DNA of 64,000 nt from positions 4,188,501 through 4,252,500 of the forward strand of contig JAWUZG010000970.1 in NCBI GenBank assembly GCA_036785705.1, written 5' to 3'. Source of the stretch: Acanthornis magna. Its lineage: Eukaryota; Chordata; Aves; Passeriformes; Acanthizidae. The position numbers were made by a program, and so were the translations under genes. The notes beneath the pieces were generated by a model. The model was not told the origin of the DNA and ran no database searches. It worked only from the letters and a program-made list of their open reading frames with translations. The stretch's first letter is position 1. Each line of letters begins with the position of its first letter. Of the stretch, positions 1-19,900 are shown one piece after another.

Positions 1-9186
<9,186 letters not shown>

Positions 9187-10367
9187 ACATAAAAAACAAA
9201 AAACACTTAGGAGATAACAGATGGAAAAAAGAAAAAGACTCATGTTTTTTAGTTGTGTATGTATTTTAGCAATCTCATCTCACCTAAATGGGATGTGTTT
9301 CAAGTATATTCCTTTTATGGAATAAGGACTCTGAAAACCCTAAAGTGTTCTAGGGAGAAACTGTCTTCCATTTCAGTTTTGAACCAGTATTGCTACACCC
9401 ATTCCTTCCCTTTCTCTCTTTTCCCTCTCTCTCTCACCCTTTTTGAATGTCTGTATGCTTCTTTTCTTTTTCTTTAATTTTTTAATTGTAAACCAATGTA
9501 AACGTGTGAAGTGCATGTTTTTATGTTTTGTTTTGGGGGTTTTTTTGTAAAGAAAGGCCTGATGAAATGACTTGGCAATTTTCTGTTACTCGAACAAAGA
9601 TAGACCTTATAAAACTGTTTCAACTTTTGCCCTTGAGCATATAACCAGGCAGAATGTGAAGTGAGCATACAGTGATGAAATCCTCTCTGGATGCACTGGA
9701 CACATCACAGTGAAGTGGAAAACCAGTTTAGAAATGCAGTGTCATGGTACCCCTGGGCTGCAGTTTCAGAGACAGGGAGCAGAAAACGTTGGGAGGTTCA
9801 AGCAAATAAGAAATGTAAAAACCATCAGCCCTTTGATCTCTAGTGAAAGCTTAAGGTTCTTGTAAACACACACAGAGATAGCTGTCACTGTCTCGAATAA
9901 TGATACTGAGATGGTGTCATGTTTGACCTATTTCAGAAGAAGGAGAGGACCAGAAAGCTGTTCTTAGTCCAGCTCTCATCTTTTGTAGTATTTGGTATTC
10001 TGGTTTTCAGCCTTCTTTTTTAAATGACTGGATAACAAAGTTATGGGTGTGTTTTGTGACTTGGGTTGTCTGTAATCTTCTCATTGCAGACTACTTTTGT
10101 GGAGATACGATCAGGGTCTTATTAGGTATTTCATACAATGAAATAACAAAATAGCAGTATTTCATACTGGGGATTTTTTTTATTTTTTAATGCAAATTGT
10201 TGAGGTGTAATTTGTTGAGCTACTGGTTCTTATTTGCTGGAAGAACAGTGTGTATAACCCTTTTAGCCCAGACAGCTCCATGGTTACATACAGCTTCAAA
10301 AGCACCATGGGCATGTCACGTAAAAGAAGTAGAAAATGAATGGCTGGCCCAGTTCTCAGACTAGCCA

Positions 10368-10373
10368 AATAAA
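10368..10373 (+). terminator. Candidate internal polyadenylation signal
   Basis: AATAAA lies about 1.18 kb after the GLI3 stop codon. If used, it gives a short UTR lacking the SINE, the hairpin and the Pumilio-type sites. No clear GU-rich downstream element stands out, so use is uncertain. Confidence 0.35.
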
Positions 10374-10500
10374 TCAAAGCAGTTGCAAGCAATCTGATAA
10401 TCTTAAATGTTTTTCCACTGTGTCCAGGCTTTACAAAATTAAGAAATTTAAACTGCCCTTAAAAATAGCAAAGAAACAAGGGGAATGGCAAGTATTCACA

Positions 10501-10627
10501 GATCACAGAATATTCTGATCTGGAATTATTATCAGGTCCAACTCTTCAGTCAATGGCCTGTACGGGGATCAAACCCACAACTTTGATGCTATTAGCACCA
10601 TGCTGTAACCAACTGAGCTGTCTGGCA
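10501..10627 (-). mobile_element. tRNA-Ile-derived SINE with CR1-like tail (TguSINE1-like)
   Basis: Read on the minus strand, the head resembles tRNA-Ile: an A box CAGCTCAGTTGG (10609-10620), a GGTGCTAATA anticodon region and a B box GGTTTGATCCC (10565-10575). These differ from the functional boxes by about one base each. The head ends in GTACAGGCCA, like the tRNA acceptor side. It is followed by GAGTTGGACCTGATAAT and ATTCTGTGATC, which is the CR1 3' end used for retrotransposition in trans. This matches the architecture of the songbird SINE TguSINE1. The short tail and box substitutions show an old, inactive copy. It lies antisense within the GLI3 3' UTR. Confidence 0.85.
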
Positions 10628-10667
10628 ACTAATCAAAGCTCAGAAAGACCAAGCCAGCTTCCTTCCC

Positions 10668-10680
10668 TCTCTCTCTCTCT
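10668..10680. repeat. (CT)n microsatellite
   Basis: Short pyrimidine dinucleotide run in the GLI3 3' UTR, just downstream of the SINE head. Confidence 0.7.
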
Positions 10681-12125
10681 TGGTGACACCACGTGCATTT
10701 AATTTCAAAGCAAACCAGTTGGTCAATGCCCAGGCTCAGTTACAACGGCAAAAAATGGAAACCAACGCACAGTGATCGTGAAGTTACTCACTGGTAGAGG
10801 TGAAGTGGCACTTACCCTGTGAGCACTGGCTTAGTTTTGGCTCTGCTGGGCTCCGTGTCTGCACCTCTGAACACACAGTGTTCCTGGGTGAACAGGCTGG
10901 TGTGGGGAGTAGCCACAAGACCATGGTTTAAGTTCACCCACTCCTAGAAGCTGCATGGGGTTCCAGCCCTTGCAGATTTCTCAGTCAAATCCCAGTAGTA
11001 AAGTCCTACTATAAGATGCAAATGGTGGAGGCACTTACAGTCATGGATTTGATGTCTGTAAAGAGCTGGTGTTATAGTAGACATATAGTGAGAAGAGGGA
11101 GCATGGTCAGTTTTGAAATACAGATAAATTTTAGCCCAATCAAGATTAGAAGGTGACTTCTATAGGCTAGAAAACTATAGCACTTTTTTCAATTGTAAAA
11201 AAAAGGGTGAAATACCAGCTGATTCAGGACATGGCATTTGAGGAAATGTGTAGGAATGGAACCTCAATGAAGTTGTCAGATAGCACTGATCTGTTAACAG
11301 TTGTTGGAGTCAGAGGATGAAGCTATAAATCAGTAGGAAAACATCATAGGAATCTGGGGCAGGGGTCATATTTGGGCTCATCACAGCAGGTACAAAGAGA
11401 TTTGCACTGTGAGCTGGAATATCAGAAATCATGACAAATGTAAATATCCTACACCTTCTATGATGCAGCTCCTGTCTTCCCTTGTGCCTTTAGCCAGCAT
11501 TTCTTTTTTCCTCTGTCTCACACACATATATTCGCTCATCCTGCACTTTGCCCTTTGCCAGTTCCCCTCCCAGCCTCCCTGCCCCTGACTAGCTCTCACA
11601 GCCCACCTGCAGTGGTCCCTGGGCTACACGGGCAGTTGGGCACAGTTCACCATGCCAAACGACTGGTTTGTTGTGGCAGAAGGAGGAAGCTGCTCTCTGT
11701 TTCCCTCTCACTACCCAGAGGCCCTGTAGAGACCTGCTGCCTGTACACAACCACTGTCCCTGCCCTCCTGCTGGGACAAGAATGGATGCATCCCACTGGG
11801 CAGATTCCTAGGGGCAGGGATGCTCCAGGGGCCATGCTGTGCATTGCAGCAGTGGGATACAGCTCACAAACCTGCAGAGAAGCAGCACTATAGGCATGAC
11901 AAAAGGCTGTGCTGAACATGTTTCAGATGGTTCTCGACAACCAATCACTGCCTGTTTATTAAGCAGTCAATTACATGTTTATAAACAATTTCAACAGGGA
12001 GACTTATGACCAGCCTGGGAGTAGGTGGCTTGGGAGAGAAGTCTTTTATTGTTATGGAGCCAATACATTAAAAACACCCCAACCATCCCCACCATATTTT
12101 TTTTAAACTCGGTTTTCCCGTTCAT

Positions 12126-12147
12126 AATTGCACCTGCTGGTGCAATT
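12126..12147. repeat. 9-bp perfect hairpin in GLI3 3' UTR
   Basis: AATTGCACC and GGTGCAATT flank a TGCT loop. The stem could fold in the mRNA. No known element is assigned. Confidence 0.8.
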
Positions 12148-13622
12148 GATGCTGGGAAAGCTATTAACAGATGTGATCCATCAGAGCTTAGACGGAGCCA
12201 TTCATATTGCTCCAGGCTAAAAGGGACTGTTTGAGTAGCTAATTTGCCTTCCTGGATTTGACAAACCTTTGTCACTCATTTACCCTTGTCTTGGGCCAAC
12301 TGTGTGTCTTGGCAGAAACCACACACTCAAGACAGGCATCCCATTTGATCTGGCAAAGTTGAAGAATCAAAGACTCTACTGTGTCCTTGGGGAGTTTGTG
12401 CAAATGAGTTATCCTTTCCACCATTAAATGTATGTGCAACTTATGTTCATGTGTCACTTTTCAGTTTTTAGTGTTTTCTCACACTTTTCTGTTTGATACT
12501 AAAGAGCTTGTTTTGGTACCAGTGAGGGTAGCAATACATCATAGCCCAGCTATCTTGGGGTTTGGCTCTGTTTTGATAAGGCAGACTGGTCTCTCTGAGC
12601 ATGGCACTGTTGCGCTGGACATCAGCTTTCACTTGTCAACCTCCTTCTCAATGTGTGGCAGTCTGGGGAAAGTCCCATCAACACTGGTGGGATATGTTTA
12701 CTGGCACCCCTCTACCTCTTCCAGTTACAGAGGCAAAGCTTGCTTTTGTGTTCCTGGCACATCAGTTGATTTTTGCAATAGCTGTTAGAAACCCACTCCT
12801 CACTGTACAAGAAAATGCACAAAATATTGTGAATGTTCTATTTTTAAACCATTGCAGCCTAAGTCTAAATCCCCATTTCTTCTAATGGCTCTGTGAGGGT
12901 CTTCCATATTTGTTACTGTTGGCCTTGGGCACATCAGTAATACTCAGCCTGCCTGAAGTGTGTGTGTTTTTCCAGGCAGTTTTACTTTCCACGAGGTGGA
13001 AGTTGCCAGTGAGAGTTCATCCTTCAGTTACACCCAGGTGAAGGAAAGGTGTGTGTGCAGGGAAGTCAGTGGGCTTCCACAGGGGCTTTGCTGGGGAGTA
13101 CAATGGTCCCACACAGCCATGTGGCAGATGGTGTTGTTCTCTCCCTGGAGAACGGCCCCAAATGGTACGTGCACTAAGATGTTGGCTGGCTGCTCACTTC
13201 CAGTCACTGCTTTCCCTGCCCCTCAGTGAGATGGCTGGTTGGCTCGCCCATGCCTGCCCTGCAGTGGCTTGTCCTCCTGAACAGCAGTGTTTATATTCTT
13301 GCAATGTATGTGCCTTATTTTGCGTTGACCCTGTAAAAGAGAGGGACCAGGATGCGTTGCCAAATTTTCCTGATGAGGCTGTATTTGCCATTCAGCTAAT
13401 AGCACATACCACTGTTAATAGTGTCCAAAACGTCTTGTAAACCTCTGGTATTCACGTGTTATTGTCCTTGGATTGGTGGAATGTCTCCTATGGAACAGTT
13501 ACTGTTGTCAGTCCTGCAGATGTGTAAGATAAAAATGTGTTGCTTTTTTTTTTTTCAATTTTTAATTTTTTTTATAAAGCTTGTAATCCTTTTTTAAGAA
13601 AAAAAAAAAAAAGAAGAGAATG

Positions 13623-13630
13623 TGTAAATA
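13623..13630 (+). promoter_or_regulatory. Pumilio response element match
   Basis: TGTAAATA fits the PUM consensus UGUANAUA in the GLI3 3' UTR, about 210 bases before the poly(A) signal. Binding is inference. Confidence 0.5.
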
Positions 13631-13754
13631 CATTTATGTATGGTAGGAATAGTGTTCAGCTGTAACAGACCTTAGTGGTCTTCATTTGATAAACCTGCAG
13701 TTATGATCTGATGTTTCTCAAGCCTTAGGTTGATCTGAAGGGTCTGTAGCACTG

Positions 13755-13762
13755 TGTACATA
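13755..13762 (+). promoter_or_regulatory. Second Pumilio response element match
   Basis: TGTACATA fits UGUANAUA and lies about 77 bases before the poly(A) signal. With the copy at 13623 it forms a closely spaced pair in a terminal UTR position, where PUM sites are usually effective. Confidence 0.5.
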
Positions 13763-13838
13763 TATGAACTGTACTTCTGCTTTCAGAACCACTTAGCTTT
13801 TTTGTAACAAAGAAAAAAAAAATGTTTCTTACAATGTC

Positions 13839-13844
13839 AATAAA
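13839..13844 (+). terminator. GLI3: GLI3 polyadenylation signal
   Basis: AATAAA preceded by TGTC and followed by A-rich sequence and then T/G-rich sequence (CCTTTGTACTTAAGTTCTTAG). This is a normal layout, with cleavage expected around 13855-13865. It is the best candidate for the distal end of GLI3. Confidence 0.8.
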
Positions 13845-15258
13845 AACAAAAGCCTTTGTACTTAAGTTCTTAGCTTTCAGCTTCTAAAGTATCTCCTTGG
13901 GGGAGGGAGGTTTTTTTCATTCATCTGAAAAGCCTGGTTGCAATCAGTGCTTGTATCGCTTCCACTCAGAGCTGCTTGCTTTCCTCTTTCTGCTTCCCAG
14001 CCTGTTGCTTCACTCTATTCACTGTTTAAATACAGATGGGAAAACAAAACAGGGTGTTTACCTTCCCTCCAAAGAAAAATAGCTGACGGGTGTCGGGTGG
14101 AAAAATAAATGAAAATGCAGTGTCACACAGATGAAGTGTTTGAAAGGGGGAGAGAGACTGACCTGGTTAACTCTGCTGCAGGAGCAGTCGGTTCAGGGGC
14201 CAAAGCCAAGCTGTGCTCAACTCTGGGCTGTTCTGTGGGGGCTGTGTTTTCATCCCTTGCATGACAAGGGTGTCTCACAAACACTTGGCCCATCCACGAC
14301 GAGGGAAGGAGGAAGAGAAGTTCCCCTGCCTGGATTAATCTGTGTGTGTCCACTCAGGTGGGTTACGGCGTCATCTGCAAAGAACTAGATGCAGTCATCT
14401 TCAAAGCTGGACATATTTAATGAGTGCTCCTGTAGAGTACAGTTGTCATGGATGTTGTCAAGTCAGTGGTGGCAAACAGTATGGAAAAAGTAGCACTGCT
14501 TGGTTTCAAGGTGTCTGAGCTGTTCTCATTTCAAAGCCTTTTGTTTCCATTGCTTGTAGCTTGGCAAGACCCTGACCACTCTGTTGAGCTGTCAGTGCTC
14601 AGCTTCTGCCTTAGTCCTTCATCAGCCAAAATAGGGAAGCCGTTTCCCAGACTAAGGGAGGTAACTTTGCATTGTTATTTGCTCATGTTAACTTCTTTTT
14701 TTGTGTGTGTTCTGTTTTGTTGCATTTTGTTATTCACCCTTCAGCCGTTATTAAGATTTTGTCATTTGGTACAGCCTTAAGGTTTGGCAGGGACAAAGGG
14801 TAGAATGGAGGCGTAAAGCATACCCAGCTGAGAAGCCAGTGAGACAGGAGAGCTCTGGGAGTGGCCTGGTAGGAGTGAAAGAGACCCTGCAGTTCGAAAG
14901 GGAGGTTGGTGGTGGCCAGGATGCCTTAGCTTATGTGCTACAATCCAAAATTCTCCCAGCCTGTGGCAGTGCTTCAGCATTGGCTCACTTTGGGGGGTGG
15001 GTGTGCATAACAGTGGCTTCCCCACAACTTCAACCAACAGGAGGTCAGAAGCAGGCATGGAACAAGCCTCAGAAAAAGACATGAGAAATGAGCAGGCCTG
15101 TGGGGACTGGGCATCAGTAACAGGATCCATGGTGACCAGAGACCATGGCTGTCAGTGGCTTAGAGCTGGTTGTGGCATTTCTGAGCCTTAGCAGCTGTCT
15201 GCAGGTAGTGGGAGGTGAGGGTCTCCCGCTTGTTACATGCTGATGCAGTAAAGTCCTG

Positions 15259-15272
15259 CACACACACACACA
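15259..15272. repeat. (CA)7 microsatellite
   Basis: Short dinucleotide array in intergenic DNA. Confidence 0.8.
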
Positions 15273-16622
15273 CCTGCAGAGCATCGTGCTCAACAAGTGT
15301 CAGTAGTGTTGCACACATGGCACCTGGACTGACAGCCCCTCTCTGCGCTCTCTGCACCAAACTTGCGCCACTGCCAAGCCAACCCCTGCATGCTCATCTT
15401 CCGGCTGATCTCCTCCACTAGCTAGATCTGCTTCAGGATGAATGTCAAGAGGGCAGGAGATACCATGTGGTCCCCCTGTCCTGTTTGGCACCTTGGTTGT
15501 TTGCTGCATTGGGGGTGCAGATGATGGTGCTGCCAGGGAGCGCCAGGTGAGGAACCAAGGTTACAGCATTTCCAGAGCTGAATGCTGTTAAGTGAAGGGC
15601 TGGGGCTCCAGGGTATATTCCTGATTCTCCAGCCTGACCTGGGATTGCGCTGATGAAAAGCTGTGTTCAAAGCTGCAGCCGAAGGCAGGAGGACCTGTGT
15701 TGCCATGTGGATGGAATATAATGCCAAGTCCTCAGAAAAACAAAAAAATAGTGTGGTAGTTGTGGTTTGTACCATCCAAAATCAGCAGGTGCTGTTGACC
15801 TTTAGTCTGTGCTTTAGTGCCAAGGCTATAAATTAATTAATTTAATTCATTAAATTCATGCATTAATTAATAAAATTCAGAAGTGCATGTACCTGAGAGA
15901 GAAGCGCAGTTTGCAAAGCCTGAAAAAAATACAACAGAGATATACAGCATTAATCAACAAGGAAAGAAAACACTTCCCACAGCCCCCCATACCGTAAACA
16001 AGTGTCATGACATTACTACACTCGAACCCAAAGACAGGCAACACAAAAATCACCAGCAATGCTAAGGCCAGGCCTGCCATGGTTGGGGATGAAGCAGAGG
16101 AAGAGCAGACAGTGTGGGCCTACAGTGCTGATGGAGTTACTGGGCTGGCTGGGTCTAAGCGATGGCACTGTAAGGCAGCCCAGTGTAATTTTTTTTCCCT
16201 TTCCCAGTTTTTGTGGGCTCAACTGTGTAATCTTCAAGCTGCTTTTTCAAAGAGAGGGTAATGGGAAAGAGACAACTTGTTCTCTGCAGGCTGAAACACA
16301 AGCTATTTGTGTTAGGAACACAGCTTTGTTACATGATTAGTGCAATGGGAGCCCCTAGGCACCACTTCCCAGTACAAACAACTAGTATTAATAACTCATG
16401 CTAAAATTGCCTGCTATTTAATAACCTGGGCCTCTTTCCACCCCGAGAAGCACATAACTGCTTTGTGTTCCCACCATCTCCACCCGTCTTCCCTCACTGG
16501 GTTTGAACTGTCCCTGCATATTTCCTAGGAAGAAAAAGAGCAGGTTTGGGCAAGGAAGAAGGAAGAACTGATGGTGTTTAACAGGAATCCCTGCAGCCCA
16601 TGTCAGTGTACCTCCTTCCCTG

Positions 16623-16637
16623 CCCCCCCCCCCCCCC
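16623..16637. repeat. Poly(C) run of 15
   Basis: Fifteen consecutive C. Such runs are prone to sequencing length error, so the true length may differ. Confidence 0.85.
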
Positions 16638-16851
16638 ATAATGGGGTACTGCTCCTGCATCTGATGTGAGGCTGCTCATTGCTGCCATGTCTCACAATCT
16701 TGGGCCTCTGTTTTCACCCGTGTTCTGGGGACGGAGTGACCTATTTCATGCCTTGCCAAGGAAGCAGCCGCCCTCCCTCCGAGCTGCCCCAGCTGGCTGA
16801 GACGTGATAGACCAATGCTGTTACTCATGGGTGGGAGGCCCATGTGAGTCA

Positions 16852-16970
16852 CGCTTCCCTTCGCCCCACACGCATGGTAGCTGCGGCAGGAGAGCAGGGA
16901 GCAGGGAGCGGGGCTGCATCCCGCACGCGGCCGCATACGGCAGCGGCACAGTTGGGCCCAGGCGGGAGCG
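16852..16970. promoter_or_regulatory. CpG-dense patch (possible regulatory element)
   Basis: I count 13 CpG dinucleotides in 119 bp, including a GCGGCCGC, in a region otherwise poor in CpG. It is too short for a standard CpG island. No TATA box, splice donor or coding exon is attached to it that I can see. It may be an unmethylated enhancer or an unannotated promoter; both are inference. Confidence 0.35.
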
Positions 16971-19900
16971 AGAAGCAGTGGGTAGATCAGATGGTGATGA
17001 ACCATAAACAGGATCGTTTCCCATGGGCTGGCTGAGCTGCTCCAGCCTTTGCCAGCAGCAAAAGACCTGTCAGGTCTGCAAGGCAGTCTCTGAGCCACCC
17101 TGCTCTGCAGAAAAACATTACTAATGTTCCCACGACCGGAGCAAGAGAGAAGAGACAAATAACTTGGACAGCAACATGAAACAGTGGCAAAAATCTGGAA
17201 GACAGAGGAGGAGAGAGGAAAAAAACAAGAGGGTGGAAAGCTCTGTAATGACTGAAAAGAGCCCCAGATGGATACAAACCAAGAAAAGGCCAGAGACAGA
17301 AATAGTAGCACTAATTAGCTGAGCTAAACGACCCCACTCCTGCTGTACCTGAGCATCCTCCGCTGTCCTCAGAGCCCCGACGCTGCCAGCCCCGAGAGAG
17401 TAGGAGTGGGAGCAGGGAGCTGCTCAGACCTGGATGAACAGAAGCAATTAAGTTCCTATAGCAATGCTTAGTGAAAAATCCCAAAGTAGAGGCACCTATA
17501 GGGCTGGGTAGAAAAAGGGTTGTGGCTCCATGCAACATCCTCTGAGGGAGAACCATGAGAAATGTGTGCTTCCCCATCATGAGCACGGTTCCTGCTGCAC
17601 CTTTGCTGCTTGAAGACTTCTGTTCTCATTTTATGAGCAGCCAGCCCTCCCAAGACATAGGAAAAGTTCACTTTGCCTATTTTGCCCTGAGGCAGTTTTG
17701 TTTTGAAGACCTACAGAACATCCCATACTACCAAGGAATTGTGGCAACGTTATCACTGGCAAATTTTTTTATCTGGAAGACTTTTGCTGGGAAAGGACAG
17801 ATATATCTCATCCCTGTCATTGCTGACTGCTTCAGGCTCCAGTCACTCCTTTCAGTAAGCTCCTTCAACTTTGTCTGTGGGACCCCATGGCATGGCATTG
17901 CTTGAATATGGCTTCTTGGATGGAGCTTCAAAGAAGAAAAAATGGTCTGTGTCATCCTGCTTCAGAAGCTGAACTGGAGCTCTCATCAGAAGTTTACAGA
18001 TGTAAAAGAGGACTAAAAATCCCCAAGTCAGCTGACCTTCTGTGAAAGCAGTCATCAGGCACTGAACCCTCAGTAGCAAGGGTTCCAGTGCCCATGGTGA
18101 GGCTGGGGGCTGGCACAACAGAGGCTGAGGTCTGCAGGGCTCCAGTAAGTGGCAAAGTGTGCTGCAGCATGTGTGAGCACTGGGGTTTGTTCCCTTCCAG
18201 CCACAGTAAATCCAGCTGCCCTTTGCAGCCATCCAGGGAGAAGCAGCATGGTTGGTCCCCCAGGGCTGCTCTCTCCTCTTCCAATTACCTTTGGAGTAGG
18301 CAAGCTCCCACTGCTGAGCCAGCTGGCAAAAGATTTCCTTTGGACACCATTACTAGGGACACACCATGCCATGCTTGTTTTTTTATTGTAGGGAATTAAA
18401 GGTATTCATGAGATTTGCGATGAGGTGTCCCAATCCAGGCCCACCATGTGGCTTCACTGCAGGCTGGCACAGCGTGAGCAAGCCCAGTGGCACAGCTCCT
18501 ACACCTGCCCTGTGTCCAGTCCATTCCTTGTCTTGGATGCCTCTCCCTGCCCTTTCCTCCTCTTCTCAAGGCTGGGCTGTAGTATAGGGGAAAACCAAAA
18601 ATACTGCATGCTATTTTTTCCTTTCCTTGGCTGGTCCCTTGGAGATTGCTGCTGTTTTCTCCCAATTACAGAAAATGCTTGGAGCTGTGCAGAGGCTTGG
18701 CCACACAATCAGGGAGGCAGCAATGCCTTTCTTAGCTCTGTGGAGTGCAGTCTTGAACCACTGTAGCACTTCTTAATTACCCTTGTGCCCTGAGACATCT
18801 TAGGTTTCAGTCTTAGGTTTCAATTGTTCTTCACCTGAGCTCTGTTTGGCATGGGCAACCGGAAAGTGCCAGGCTCCAGTTTAGCTGGAGCATTAGCAGA
18901 GAAAGGGAAAGATGGAGCATCAGCCAGCAAAATGTAATAGGGAATCCTCTTGCCCCCATTTCTGCTGATGTTAAGCCAGGGCCTGGCTTTCCTGTTTGAA
19001 ACAGTAGTGGAGGCTCAGGTCGCCTGCTCCAGGGTCAGCTCTGCCTTTAGCAGCTCCCATAGTTTCAGCAGCTTGTGTGCCAAGCTTTGCTTAGAAGCCC
19101 TGATGCAAAGAGCCCCATTCCGCAGAAAGCCTAGGAGAATACAAAATCCCCTTGGACTTTTCATTGTGGAGGAGGAGCTGGTCAAAACAAATTCAACAGT
19201 CCTGAAGCAAATAGCCCAGGCTTTGATCTACCCAGTTAAATATGAGACCTGGTGAACTGGATCCTATTCTCTTTGTGCATGTTCTCAAAAAAATTATTTT
19301 CCTTCAAGAGAACAGGCTGCAGATGTGTAGGCTTTCTCTTCTCCTGTCCTACACCAGATGATGAGTTTTACAACAACATTGTCCTGACTTAAGTCATCTC
19401 ATGCTTGGCTGGCCTTGTGCTAAATTTAAAATTGAAGAGCCTCAAAACCCCAAATGTTGTTCCCAGTTGGCATTGCTTAGATTTGCTGGTGCCACTGTGT
19501 TTGCTGAGCATGGGTATTTGGTCTGTCTTTTAACTGGTAAGTGCTGGTCCACTTCAATAAAAACATCCGTTTTAGAGGAAGAAAAACAAAGCAAAAAGAC
19601 AGAATTTAGTAATTTTAGAGATACCACATGCACTCAGCAAAAATGGAGCCAGCCCGCTTTCAAACCGGGGGTGTCCTTGAAATCCATAGCCATGTATGAC
19701 CTCCTCAGGGCTGGCTCTTAGGCCAGCTCTTCCTCCTCTGCCCAGGGACCATTTCATGTTTTTTACAATACAGGAGAGCTCCAAAAAGCACATCTGAAGC
19801 CCTCAGGAGTTGAGCACCACCACTGTTTCACCACCACTGGTACAAGAATAGCTGGACCTTGGTGCCTGGCTTTCAGGCCCTTCCCCGGGTAGCACAGCTG

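Larger units (their letters stand above)
9187..13860 (+). other. GLI3: GLI3 3' untranslated region
   Basis: About 4.7 kb from the stop codon to the poly(A) site predicted just after 13844. It is AT-rich with many T and A runs, and no open frame looks coding. It holds a reverse-oriented tRNA SINE (10501-10627), a candidate internal AATAAA (10368-10373), a CT microsatellite (10668-10680), a 9-bp hairpin (12126-12147) and two Pumilio-type sites close to the end. The assignment of the whole interval to one UTR is inferred from the absence of a better signal and from the strong terminal AATAAA. Earlier ends are possible. Confidence 0.75.

Noticed and set aside
10555..10627. Possible functional tRNA-Ile gene on the minus strand
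   Set aside because: The A and B boxes are mutated, the acceptor stem does not pair, no T-run terminator follows, and a CR1-like tail is fused to it. It is a SINE head, not a tRNA gene.
16676..17311. 211-codon minus-strand open frame
   Set aside because: It begins with a hydrophobic F/S/L-rich stretch produced by a purine-rich strand and then crosses the CpG patch. It shows no domain, no splice context and no codon pattern of a real gene. Frames of this length occur by chance in GC-richer DNA.
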